This document shows, one piece after another, positions 7,209 to 14,949 of a stretch of DNA of 28,661 nucleotides. Every line of letters starts with the position of its first letter. Position 1 is the first letter of the stretch. A program made the position numbers and the translations under genes. This stretch comes from Paulinella micropora (taxonomy: Eukaryota; Cercozoa; Imbricatea; Euglyphida): positions 531,974 through 560,634 of the forward strand of contig BJOX01000359.1 in the NCBI GenBank assembly GCA_009731375.1. Reading direction: 5' to 3'. The notes beneath the pieces are model-generated. The model was not told the origin of the DNA. It made no database searches and saw only the letters and a program-made list of their open reading frames with translations.

Positions 7209-7943
7209 TTATTTTAATCTGAAGTTCAAATTCTTCCGTAATTCGTCATCAACACTTGAAACATACAGAAAATTAAATCTCTCATTTGTTGCTTCGTGAT
7301 ACTTTTGAAGAAAGTAGTCAAAGTCAAAAGATAGGTCTAAGTGTTTATACACGAGTTCCATTTTATCCTGAGACTGACCTGGAAAGATTAACAAATAATC
7401 TAACTGCTTAATGGCTTCTGGCCGTAGGTCGTTCAGATACTGACTTGGCATAATAACCTTACTTTTATAGTGTCTGTTCTTTTTTAACAAATCGCTTACG
7501 GACTTATCTCTTAATCCGCTCCCTAAATCGTCCAAAACAAAAACAACCTCTGGTGACATATACTTACTTGGTCTCTCTTTCTTCTCACCTCCTTCTTCTT
7601 TTTTCTTTTCCTTTCCGAAATAAAGAAATTGTGGTTTCTCTATTTCCTCTTTGTCGTGTTTTATTTCTCCTTCGTGTTGCTCGTCCTGTCTATTCAGTTT
7701 GTCAAGTTCATAGTCTATCACATTTACACCATCTGATTTAAGAAACGTATAAATTGCCATTGGGTTTCCCCTGTTCTTAAAGTGCTTAACCATTGCTTTA
7801 TAAATGTAGTCCTTGTGTATTGTTGAAGCGATAATGACGATACGGGTTTTTCTGTCTGTAGTCCGTTTCAGTATTTCAAAGAGTGCTGTTGTTTTCCCGT
7901 TTCTAAATTCATACATTGTTGCTACGCAACGAATTCTAGGCAT
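7209..7943 (-). CDS. ATPase: Genome-packaging ATPase (HerA/FtsK, A32-like)
   Basis: This 244-residue frame would supply the motor that drives DNA into the capsid. Gly16-Lys17-Thr18-Thr19 in EFRNGKTTALFEIL is the P-loop, although the usual glycine five residues upstream is Tyr11. Walker B is VVFVLDDL (Asp138, Asp139). A polar Gln follows in SKVIMPSQYLNDL (about 162-173), and RFNFLYVSS near 222-230 fits the C-terminal part of A32-like ATPases. Residues 85-130 are a charged insert. The start may be the ATG at 7943 or a second one at 7916, directly before the P-loop. The 5' end overlaps the upstream 119-aa gene by 22 bases in another frame, suggesting a shared transcript. A stop-adjacent hairpin follows. 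Confidence 0.85.
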   Translation of the reverse strand: MPRIRCVATMYEFRNGKTTALFEILKRTTDRKTRIVIIASTIHKDYIYKAMVKHFKNRGNPMAIYTFLKSDGVNVIDYELDKLNRQDEQHEGEIKHDKEEIEKPQFLYFGKEKKKEEGGEKKERPSKYMSPEVVFVLDDLGSGLRDKSVSDLLKKNRHYKSKVIMPSQYLNDLRPEAIKQLDYLLIFPGQSQDKMELVYKHLDLSFDFDYFLQKYHEATNERFNFLYVSSVDDELRKNLNFRLK

Positions 7944-8281
7944 ACAACAATTCTTCCCGCTAAATTTCCTGTATCAATATTTCCGCTGTCAGTTTCAAGG
8001 ACTTTAAATGTATATTGTCCGTCCATCCATCCAACGACACCTAAATTATAACTAAGGTTTGAAATGTTTGCTGTGGTGCTGTCGGAGAATGTGCCAATAA
8101 TTCCAATTCTGTCCATATAAAGAATTCTGGTTTTGGTTTCCGTCTGGTCGTTATAGTAGTGAATAAACTTAACATTCATTTTGGTGGGTGTAAATGACAT
8201 TTGAATGTTCTTGTTGAATGATTTACCCACAAAATCATTGCTTAGAAAAATAATCTTTTGGTATTTGAACTCCGTCATCAT
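7922..8281 (-). CDS. 119-aa protein of unknown function, paired with the ATPase
   Basis: An intact frame that I cannot assign to a family. The product begins MMTEFKYQKIIFLSNDF and alternates short hydrophobic and polar stretches, so it is probably a small beta-rich protein; there is no membrane segment or signal peptide. Its 3' end overlaps the start of the packaging ATPase by 22 bases, so the two are probably expressed together. The start codon is preceded by TATATAT on the minus strand. A virion or packaging accessory role is suggested only by position. Confidence 0.65.
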   Translation of the reverse strand: MMTEFKYQKIIFLSNDFVGKSFNKNIQMSFTPTKMNVKFIHYYNDQTETKTRILYMDRIGIIGTFSDSTTANISNLSYNLGVVGWMDGQYTFKVLETDSGNIDTGNLAGRIVVCLEFVA

Positions 8282-8289
8282 ATATATAA

Positions 8290-8409
8290 AGATTTTAAAA
8301 ATCTTTTAGCAAAATCGTTTTTTGTGAAACTTTTTCAAAAAGTTTCTATATAATATTAAAAAAATGATTTTAATATTCTTGTTTGTGTTATCTCCAACTT
8401 GTTGGAGAT
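8290..8409. promoter_or_regulatory. Intergenic hairpins upstream of the 119-aa gene
   Basis: This AT-rich gap holds GAAACTTTTTCAAAAAGTTTC (8326-8346), palindromic except for its centre, and ATCTCCAACTTGTTGGAGAT (8390-8409), an 8-bp stem with a 4-base loop. The second matches the palindrome at 1817-1836 in length and edges, with one compensatory base-pair change. Either could mark a transcript end or a divergent promoter; the sequence does not say which. Confidence 0.45.
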
Positions 8410-8633
8410 TTGCTATGTCGCGAACTGCCTGCGTCTTTTACTCGCGGGTAAGCGAAAAAAAGAATGAGAGTTGTGCTTATTGTATAAAGCAAGGAATGGA
8501 AACTAAATTTAAATGTGTATATAAGCCAATGAGTGATTGGTGTGTTAGTTTTGATGAAGCCCTGCCGTTAATCTGTGCCGGCGATAGTTCTTGGTATAAA
8601 ATCCACTTGTATGAATGCTCACTTCTTACTTGA
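8364..8633 (+). CDS. Possible small Cys-containing plus-strand protein
   Basis: The frame has 89 codons from the ATG at 8364, or 73 from the ATG at 8415, which lies after the 8390-8409 palindrome. The later start gives a protein with six cysteines, including CAYC near its N-terminus and KPMSDWCVSFDEALPLICAG in the middle. The opening 17 residues of the longer form are hydrophobic. It would be the only plus-strand gene inside the minus-strand virion block, and its end overlaps the 3' end of the membrane-protein gene by 15 bases. Composition is protein-like, but I see no family, so the call is tentative. Confidence 0.35.
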   Translation: MILIFLFVLSPTCWRFAMSRTACVFYSRVSEKKNESCAYCIKQGMETKFKCVYKPMSDWCVSFDEALPLICAGDSSWYKIHLYECSLLT

Positions 8634-8975
8634 AGAAGGCGAAGGAAGGCAGATACCGATAAGTAAGGTCAAAATTCCGACATAAGTATTAGCAACCTCG
8701 CACGGCAAGTTCTTTTCAGATAGCCTCACGATACAAAGGGTTATAATGGCTATAATGATACCCATTTGAAATAAGTATTTAATAAGTCGGCTGTCGGTTG
8801 GTCTGTTTTTTATACAACAACAATTCCAGTTATCTTCCAATTCGTGCTCTACTTTTTTTTCCTCAGTCTTTAGTTCTACTTCAAGAACACGAGACTTTAA
8901 TTCGGGAGTTAGTTCGCCATCCATATCCATAATAGGCGGGGGTCTGTGAAGTCTAGTTGTATTATTGTTTGACAT
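8619..8975 (-). CDS. Two-helix membrane protein with a CCC motif
   Basis: The product has 118 aa: an acidic and basic N-terminal half, Cys52-54 (NWNCCCIKNRP), a first membrane helix at about 66-85 (LIKYLFQMGIIIAIITLCIV), a short loop with PCE, and a second helix at about 95-112 ending in LPSPSSS. Small proteins of this plan, with a paired hydrophobic tail ending in 'G.wlPsP', recur in Polinton-like and large algal viruses; that comparison is from memory. The start overlaps the fibre gene end by 14 bases, so it is probably translated from the same transcript. It could sit in an inner virion membrane or the host membrane. A weak CTTCTT...AAGAAG hairpin lies at its 3' end. Confidence 0.7.
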   Translation of the reverse strand: MSNNNTTRLHRPPPIMDMDGELTPELKSRVLEVELKTEEKKVEHELEDNWNCCCIKNRPTDSRLIKYLFQMGIIIAIITLCIVRLSEKNLPCEVANTYVGILTLLIGICLPSPSSSKK

Positions 8976-9395
8976 TTGAAAAAACGACTGCTCTGATTTC
9001 TGCTAATTGGTTTGCTTGGTCTTGTAGTATATTAAGTAAAAGTTTATTTTCTTTTTCTAAATTAACTAACTCTTCTGATAATTGTTGAACCGCTTTAATT
9101 GATGGGGCGATAAACTCGGAATAACCTATACCATAACCGACATCACCACTATCAACACATTTAACATCTTCTGGATTAATGTTTACACCCTTCAATTCGT
9201 ATTCTTTTCTTTGCTTTGGACACGGAACCATTATTGTTTCTTTTGAAAATCCAGCGAAATCTAACATATCCATTTCTGTTAGTATGTCTTCTACCTCTTC
9301 TGCTATTAAGCCAGTCCTCTGTTTCTTGTTGTCATCAATCATACGATAGCAGACTGGATTTAACTTATTAATAAAATCTAAGCCTAAACACTCTT
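8962..9395 (-). pseudogene. C-terminal S74-type peptidase/chaperone segment of the fibre protein, frame-separated
   Basis: The frame open up to about 9392 continues the fibre gene after an indel. The fibre ORF ends with SDRRKEEDI at its stop. The next frame gives LGLDFINKLNPVCYR, then TGLIAEEVEDIL, GYSEFIAPSIKAVQQL and a leucine-rich coiled coil. This is the order of the S74 (intramolecular chaperone of endosialidase) domain: an SD..K start, 'LGldfInkL.Pv.Y', 'GliAeEVe', 'YsefiaP.ikAvqqL', then a trimerising helix. In phages this domain helps the fibre trimer fold and cuts itself off before the Ser of the SD motif. Ser and Lys are present here. The break is a one- or two-base change in ATATAAAA near 9392. 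Confidence 0.72.
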
Positions 9396-11627
9396 TTATA
9401 TGTCTTCTTCTTTTCGTCTGTCTGAATATTGAATAGGACTAACCTTTATCCACAATTCCCCGTCGCTTGCTCTTAATGACATTAAAACTGCATTACGATT
9501 TTCCCATATAAAACCTTCTGTTGAACCAGTGCTACATCTAAATCTTAAAGCATAACTGGTTATACCAGAACTAGAACCTCCTGCTAGTGCTGTTCCTCCT
9601 GCTAAACTTTTACCTCCTCCAGATTGTTCCATATAAATTCCCCAATCTGTATTTGCTGTCTCCCACATAAATATTCCTCTCGCATTCGTCCCGTCTGTTC
9701 CTCCTTGTATTCCTATCTTTGCTCCACTAGTTAATGTTGTGGTCGTTAGCACTCCCGTGTATGTAATACCTGCATTTGCTGTTATTAATCCTTTTGTCCA
9801 TAAAGTCCCATTGAGTCCATTCAATGACATTAGCAGTTGCTCCCCTGAATTCTCCCACACGAAACCCATCGTAGCATCATTCGCAACCCTAAAACGAAAA
9901 CTATACGAAGCAAAATCATTTCCTGAAACGGCTAAACCATTCGCCAAACTTCTAGTGTTTCCAACTCCACCAGATGCCGCATAAATTCCCCAACTTGTAT
10001 TGGTGGTATCCCATAGAAATACTCCTTTTGCATTTGTTCCGTCTGTTAGTCCCTGAATTCCTATTTTCGCCCCACTGGCATTCGTTACTGACGTTAGTGT
10101 GGCAGTGTATGTAATCCCCGCATTTGCAGTTAGTAATCCTGCTGTGCTTATATTCATCGCCTCAGACCATGTTATATTGCTTCCTGCTGTTATTCCTGAT
10201 TTATAGTTAAAAGCAAGTTTGTTTGAGTTTTTGTATATTTGAAAGTTTGAACCAGCATTACTTGATTTCCAGTTTGAGCCGTCATAATAAGCATCAAAAC
10301 TTAAGCCTATATCGTCGTGTGCCCAGTTCAGTAATTGAAATGTTGGATAAGCATCCGCCGTTGTTATTGCTTGTAAGTGTGCCCCTCCGATATTTGAAGC
10401 CGTCCCGTATAATTCTAAGCCCCCTGTCGCCCCATTTGCTGATTTCGTTGTATTGCCTATGATTATCTGCTTACCTGATGCTGTTGTTATTTTGTCACTC
10501 GTTGTTAATGTAGTCGTAGTTATTCCTGCGGTTGAAGTAATTGTTCCAGCACTTGTTATGTTGTTTGAGTTCATATCCAAAGCACCATAAAACCGCATAC
10601 CGCCAGCATTGTTAAAACGAACAATGTCAGATGAAGCACTTTTATTATCCAAAAGTTTTGAAATATAAAGTCCCGCCCCTTTTACATCAAATGGAACATT
10701 CGTGAATACATAACCTCTTTGGTCTGCGGTTCCACTTGTAGCGGTATTTAGAGTAAATAAGAAATATTGATAATCACCTGATGTCTGTGAAAAGAATATA
10801 TCTCCTCCATTTTGGTTTGATATCCTCGCCCCATTATATGTAATATTTCCACCATTAATGATTTCTTGATTATTAAAATCAGCCGTTTGTGTTAAAGTTA
10901 GATATTTTATCGTAGTGCTTGTCCCGTTGAATGTTTTAATTCCTGTTATGGTTTGGTCTCCTGTTAGTTTCACACAATTGTCATCCAGATATTGTCTATT
11001 TACCGCTTCATTCGCATTTTGTGGTGCTCCCAGATTAACAATCCGACTACTATTACAATCTAATCCAGTAGCATTAAACCACGAAACAATCGTCCCATCA
11101 ATAATAAAACTTATTTTTTTCGCAGAAATTTCAAAGTTGTAATATGTTGCAGTTTTCATATCCAAACTAGCAATTGACCCGATATTACTTGTAGAATTGA
11201 AAACGATGAATGTGCCTTTTGTTGTTGAATTTATTGAATACCCAGTAATTTCAACACCACTGCTATATGTCTTAATTCCTGCTATGGTTTGGTTTCCTGA
11301 GGTTTTAACAGCCGAACCATCAAGAACAGAAACATCCACGCCATCAACAAGATTTACATTTGTTATGCTTTGGTTTCCCCTATTTAGTCCTCCTGTCATA
11401 CTAGCAGTGCCGTCTAATCTAAGAAAGGGCGAGTTTGTGTTTCTCCATTGTCCAGTGCTATAAATGAGTAGTTGATTATCTGATGCTGTTGTTATAATCA
11501 CATCGCTATGTGTATCAATACTTCCACTCGCCGACACTTTCGCCGTGTTCGTATCGTGCTCTGATAGCCAAGTTGTGATAGACCTACCATTTAGTTGACC
11601 TACGTTTGTTATGTTTTGACTTTTCAT
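9396..11627 (-). CDS. Fibre / tail-fibre-like protein, main part
   Basis: A 743-codon frame rich in Thr, Ser, Asn and Gly, predicted to be a beta-helical trimeric fibre. It contains repeats of the form 'GDQTI.GIKTF' near the N-terminal end and two long modules near the C-terminal end that share GITYT..LT, SGAKIGIQG, DGTNA.G.F.W and NT.WGIY (about 10130 and 9770 downward). Its last residues start an S74 chaperone motif that continues in another frame. The module SGSID.HSDV...LRLD.TASMTG also occurs in the preceding segment. The fibre probably mediates host attachment; this follows from family resemblance. The ATG at 11627 is unlikely to be the true start, because the same protein pattern continues upstream after an indel near 11638. 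Confidence 0.75.
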   Translation of the reverse strand: MKSQNITNVGQLNGRSITTWLSEHDTNTAKVSASGSIDTHSDVIITTASDNQLLIYSTGQWRNTNSPFLRLDGTASMTGGLNRGNQSITNVNLVDGVDVSVLDGSAVKTSGNQTIAGIKTYSSGVEITGYSINSTTKGTFIVFNSTSNIGSIASLDMKTATYYNFEISAKKISFIIDGTIVSWFNATGLDCNSSRIVNLGAPQNANEAVNRQYLDDNCVKLTGDQTITGIKTFNGTSTTIKYLTLTQTADFNNQEIINGGNITYNGARISNQNGGDIFFSQTSGDYQYFLFTLNTATSGTADQRGYVFTNVPFDVKGAGLYISKLLDNKSASSDIVRFNNAGGMRFYGALDMNSNNITSAGTITSTAGITTTTLTTSDKITTASGKQIIIGNTTKSANGATGGLELYGTASNIGGAHLQAITTADAYPTFQLLNWAHDDIGLSFDAYYDGSNWKSSNAGSNFQIYKNSNKLAFNYKSGITAGSNITWSEAMNISTAGLLTANAGITYTATLTSVTNASGAKIGIQGLTDGTNAKGVFLWDTTNTSWGIYAASGGVGNTRSLANGLAVSGNDFASYSFRFRVANDATMGFVWENSGEQLLMSLNGLNGTLWTKGLITANAGITYTGVLTTTTLTSGAKIGIQGGTDGTNARGIFMWETANTDWGIYMEQSGGGKSLAGGTALAGGSSSGITSYALRFRCSTGSTEGFIWENRNAVLMSLRASDGELWIKVSPIQYSDRRKEEDI

Positions 11628-12552
11628 ATCAATCCCCGCACGCTAAATGTTTTAATTCCTCCTATGGTTTGGTCTCCTGTTAGTTTAACCACCGAACCAT
11701 CAACTGCGAGATTAGCGAGATTAATTCCATTATATGTAGAAGCCCCTGAAATAGCAAAACCGCCCATATTTAGTGCTCCCGTCATACTAGCAGTGCAGTC
11801 TAATCTAAGAAAGGGTGGTGTGGTGTTTCTCCATTGCCCCGTGCTATACATAAGCAGTTGGTTATCTGCTGGGAAGCCTGATATTGTCACATCGCTGTGG
11901 CTATCTATGCTTCCACTCGCTGACAGATTATCATTATTATCTTGGTGCTCAAATATCCATTCATCAACATCTTTGGTATTCACTAAATTAACTCCTGTTA
12001 TATTCTTCCTTCCCATACTAATATTGCCGAATTCATCAACATTTATCGGAAAGGTTTTATTTACCCAGTTTATTGAGTTATACGTTAGATAACTATTCAT
12101 CGCTATCGGCGCGGTTATAACCACATCTGAAAGTGTATCAATTGAACCAAGGGCTGTATTCTTCCATTTGCCTTCTACATCGTTGTAAGTTAAGTATTGT
12201 CCGCTCGCTTGTGCAAATATGTTTGTGTCTATCAAATTATATAAACTGGTTTGGTGTGGATTGGAAGTATTAGAGCGGTGTTGAGTTGAGGCTTTGACTT
12301 CGTCGTTGTCCCTTACTCGTTGCTCTGTATAGTATAAATTTTTTCCTTCTTTGATGTCGGTTGTGCTTTTGCTGGATAACCTTGTATCAAATCGGCCGTC
12401 AGTGTAATAAAGATTTACGGGGTCAGCATCTTCTGGCACTCTTCTGTGTTTAAACCTACTATGTTTGTATTGGTTAAGTCTAAATTTTTTATATCTAGTG
12501 AGTCCACCGCAATATCTGACAAGCCTAACAAACTCTTGTACTAACTACCCAT
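11624..12552 (-). pseudogene. N-terminal segment of the fibre protein, with a nonsense codon and a frameshift
   Basis: The gene probably begins at the ATG at 12552, but the fourth codon is TAG (12541-12543). The frame is then open through YKSLLGLSDIAVDSLDIKNL to about 12440, where it shifts into the long frame 12439-11624. That frame carries PVNLYYTDGRFDTRL and NLYYTEQRVRDND, an 'LYYT..R' pattern common in phage and giant-virus fibre N-terminal regions, then a TGDQTIGGIKTF unit. A further indel near 11638 leads into the main fibre frame. With the two following segments the original gene would have had roughly 1,190 codons, with one nonsense and three frame breaks. Confidence 0.65.
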
Positions 12553-12611
12553 TGTATATATTTATTAAATATTTAATTTGTGATACTAAAATATATTAAT
12601 CTTAGTATAGA
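12553..12611. promoter_or_regulatory. Divergent promoter region between the fibre gene and the integrase operon
   Basis: The 59-bp gap between divergent start codons is about 85% A+T and contains TATATATTTA and ATATATTAAT. Since nothing else separates the gene pairs, both promoters must lie here or inside the genes. TATATA also precedes the start codons at 8281 and 7010. Confidence 0.4.
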
Positions 12612-13229
12612 ATGCCGTCCCCCGAATCAAGTCGTAAGAATTGGAGTAAGGCTGTTGAAAGTATTAAGAGTAAGAAACAGCAAAAAATTGAAATAGCGAA
12701 AGAGAAATTAGCAAAGTGTAGAAATGCATATGTAGGCGATGATGAAGAGATGGAGGAAAAAATAAACCGCATTGCAGAAATGGGTGTTGCTAATGATATT
12801 ATTAACGGAAAAGACCAAGATGATACACCAGAAGAAAGCAGTGAGAGCGATGAAGAATGTGATTTCACAGATATCATTGCTGAAAAGATGGCGAAAATGA
12901 AAATAAGAAGAAAGAAAGCGGAAGCAAAGAAGAAAGTAAGTAAAAAGCCAGATCTATTTCGACGTGTCGAAATAGATCATCCTGAACCTGATGAGAGCGA
13001 AAGTGAAAGTGAAGAAAGTGAAGAAGAACATGTAAAGAAAAGTAAGGGTAAAAAGTCAAGCAGTGTAAGTGTAAAAGTATATAATCAATCTTCTGGTGGT
13101 GCTAAGAAAGAAAAAAATAATGATGATGTCTCAAGAATGTTTTTAAATTCTAATGATATATCATGGACTACAAACATAGTCAGCGAGATGTGGCAGGCAC
13201 TGAGCAAGAGGAAGAAGATAGAAAAATGA
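12612..13229 (+). CDS. Charged 205-aa protein encoded upstream of the integrase
   Basis: The product has 205 aa, very rich in Lys, Glu, Ser and Asp, mostly disordered or coiled coil, with acidic Ser/Glu clusters (ESSESDEECD, ESESESEESEEEH) alternating with basic runs (KIRRKKAEAKKK). I recognise no family. The final TGA overlaps the ATG of the integrase frame as ATGA (13226-13229), so the two are likely co-expressed. A plausible role is a DNA- or chromatin-binding partner of the integrase; that is only inference. The gene contains a 28-bp palindrome at 12951-12978. The start is the first ATG after the divergent promoter gap. Confidence 0.7.
   Translation: MPSPESSRKNWSKAVESIKSKKQQKIEIAKEKLAKCRNAYVGDDEEMEEKINRIAEMGVANDIINGKDQDDTPEESSESDEECDFTDIIAEKMAKMKIRRKKAEAKKKVSKKPDLFRRVEIDHPEPDESESESEESEEEHVKKSKGKKSSSVSVKVYNQSSGGAKKEKNNDDVSRMFLNSNDISWTTNIVSEMWQALSKRKKIEK
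12951..12978. repeat. 28-bp palindrome inside the 205-aa gene
   Basis: Two 13-bp arms, GATCTATTTCGAC and its exact reverse complement, are separated by GT. The palindrome lies in the coding sequence and encodes DLFRRVEID. It is longer and more perfect than coding sequence would need. It has no GATG/TATC hairpin layout. Confidence 0.75.
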
Positions 13230-14083
13230 AACTGGAAGAAGCAATTGAAATACACAAGCAATCAAAGCCAGCCAAGATATGGAATACAATGACAGCACCT
13301 GAGGCTAAACCACTAAGCCAAGTATTTATTGACTTAATGGACATGTCGAAGGTTGCGACAAAGAAAGGTAATGCTAACTATAATTTTGGACTAGTAGCCA
13401 TTGATGTATATAGTCGTCGTGGGTGGATTGAACCAATTGAAAATAAAACTGCAGGTTATGTTTTGGAAGGATTAAAAAAAATATTTACGAAGGAAGTCCC
13501 TAAAAGTATTACTTCAGATAATGGCGGTGAGTTTAAGGGACAAGTGGCTGAATATTTTAGACAAAACAATATTGAGCACAGACCGGTTCAAGTAGGTGAT
13601 CACAGAACAATGGGAATAATAGATAGATTTATTAGAACAATACGGAATGAATTAAATTTAATATGGGAATTTAATGAAAATTTTCAATGGATTCCGATTA
13701 TTCATCAGGTTGTAGATGATTACAATAAATCTTATCACAGCACAATTAAAGCAGTGCCTATCAATGTTTATGAAGGAACTGAAAAAAACACTCAGGAAAT
13801 ATACAGAAATCCTTTAATCAATGAATTCCCTAAGGGGACAAGAGTGAGAAAGGAATTAGAACCAACTATTTTTTCAAAAGGTGATAAACAATTTAGTAGA
13901 GCCGTTTATAAAGTTCAAGGCCGTAAAGGCTTCAAAGTCATACTTAGTGAAGAGGACTTAGTAAGGCCTAGTGAATTATTAAAAACAAATCTTATAGAGC
14001 AACCGGAAGAAACAAAACCGGCAGAGCAGTTGGCTGATAAAGTTAAACAAATTACGAAAGAGAAAAAAATATTAATTTATTAA
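13226..14083 (+). CDS. INT: rve-family integrase (Polinton/PLV type)
   Basis: From the ATG at 13226 the product has 285 residues. It carries an RNase H-fold integrase core: Asp36 in FIDLMDM, AIDVYSRRGWIEP as the second strand, Asp98 in ITSDNGGEF, and GIIDRFIRTIRN, where Asp133 stands in the place of the usual catalytic Glu. The spacing is D-X34-D. The C-terminal part (FPKGTRVRKELEP to DLVRPSELL) is a small SH3-like tail as in other Polinton integrases; I see no chromodomain and no N-terminal HHCC zinc finger. It would join the element ends to host DNA. The longer frame beginning at 13163 overlaps the preceding gene by 67 bases and adds only a charged stretch, so the ATGA overlap start is preferred. 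Confidence 0.85.
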   Translation: MKLEEAIEIHKQSKPAKIWNTMTAPEAKPLSQVFIDLMDMSKVATKKGNANYNFGLVAIDVYSRRGWIEPIENKTAGYVLEGLKKIFTKEVPKSITSDNGGEFKGQVAEYFRQNNIEHRPVQVGDHRTMGIIDRFIRTIRNELNLIWEFNENFQWIPIIHQVVDDYNKSYHSTIKAVPINVYEGTEKNTQEIYRNPLINEFPKGTRVRKELEPTIFSKGDKQFSRAVYKVQGRKGFKVILSEEDLVRPSELLKTNLIEQPEETKPAEQLADKVKQITKEKKILIY

Positions 14084-14189
14084 AATCATTAGAAATTAAA
14101 CTGGAGAACATAAGAAGCAGTCAAAGAATAAAAAAGAAAAAAGAAGTGTTGGATTTGTAATTTACTTACACAATCATAACAATATGTTT

Positions 14190-14736
14190 TTATGCCTCTG
14201 GTTCAGGATCGCGCAAATAAGCCTTGTATCTAGTTAATATCTCAAGGTTGTGATATGCGCTAATTCTTACAACGTTATCTATAAGACGAAAGAGCCTGAC
14301 AGAGTTGTCAGCATAGAGACTGTGCGGTAATCTGGTACTTGACCTGCTTTCATTTCAGAATTGAAACGATGTAGTTCAACAGCCGTTCGGCCTTCCGCGT
14401 TTTCCGACCAGAAATCAGCATATCCATCTTCCTTGTAAGAACATAGTAGTAGGGGAATTGGCTGACGATAGGAACTGCAACAGCCCCTGGCGGTCTTCCA
14501 ACGCGAGAACCCTTCTTCGCTCCTTTCTTTATCCCAAGTTCTGCACGAACGCTCATTCTCCTAACCCCTTCTTCAAGAGTATTCATTTGAACTTGTTGAG
14601 CCTGTTGAGAGGGTTGAGCAGATTGAACTGGATGAACTGGTTCGGGTTGAACTGGTAGCGCAGGTTGTGCTGGTTCATGCTCTCCTTCCTGATGTTCGGG
14701 CTGTTGTCTCACCCTTCTCGGCCGATGCTCCATCAC
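14190..14736 (-). pseudogene. Pro/Gln-rich protein with an AT-hook-like motif, one frameshift
   Basis: The first frame, 14736-14350, has a Pro/Gln-rich N-terminus, then GAKKGSRVGRPPGAVAVP, which resembles an AT-hook (GRP core), and a basic helix ending in LLNYIVSILK. A second frame begins right at that stop and runs to 14190 with convincing protein character (SLYADNSVRLFRLIDNV, HNLEILTRYKAYLRDPEPE). A single indel near 14348 would give about 182 codons. I cannot name the family. It converges on the integrase and may bind DNA, judging from the basic motif. Alternatively the two frames are exons without a visible intron; the indel is simpler. Confidence 0.5.
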
Positions 14737-14776
14737 CTACCCACATATCAAAAGCACAAAACGCATATGTGGGTAG
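14737..14776. repeat. 12-bp inverted repeat just upstream of the AT-hook gene
   Basis: CTACCCACATAT (14737-14748) and ATATGTGGGTAG (14765-14776) are exact reverse complements separated by 16 bases. The ATG of the minus-strand gene (14736) abuts it, so any transcript from upstream would carry this hairpin directly before the start codon. Operator or translational control is possible. Confidence 0.55.
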
Positions 14777-14949
14777 TGCCTAAGAGTCGTTCTAATTATT
14801 TATATGTCTATCATGTGCTTTTTTTACTAATATTTTTGTTTTTGACTACCAAAAAACAAATTGTTATATCGTCTTGTGCGAGTGTATGCAGTGTTGCTTT
14901 AGGAGAGGTGAGCGGGTAGGCAGGCACCACACAGCACAAACAAGACAAC

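Noticed and set aside
13163-13225. Integrase start at 13163
   Set aside because: This would overlap the preceding gene by 67 bases and add only a charged stretch. The ATGA overlap at 13226 is the usual arrangement for coupled genes.
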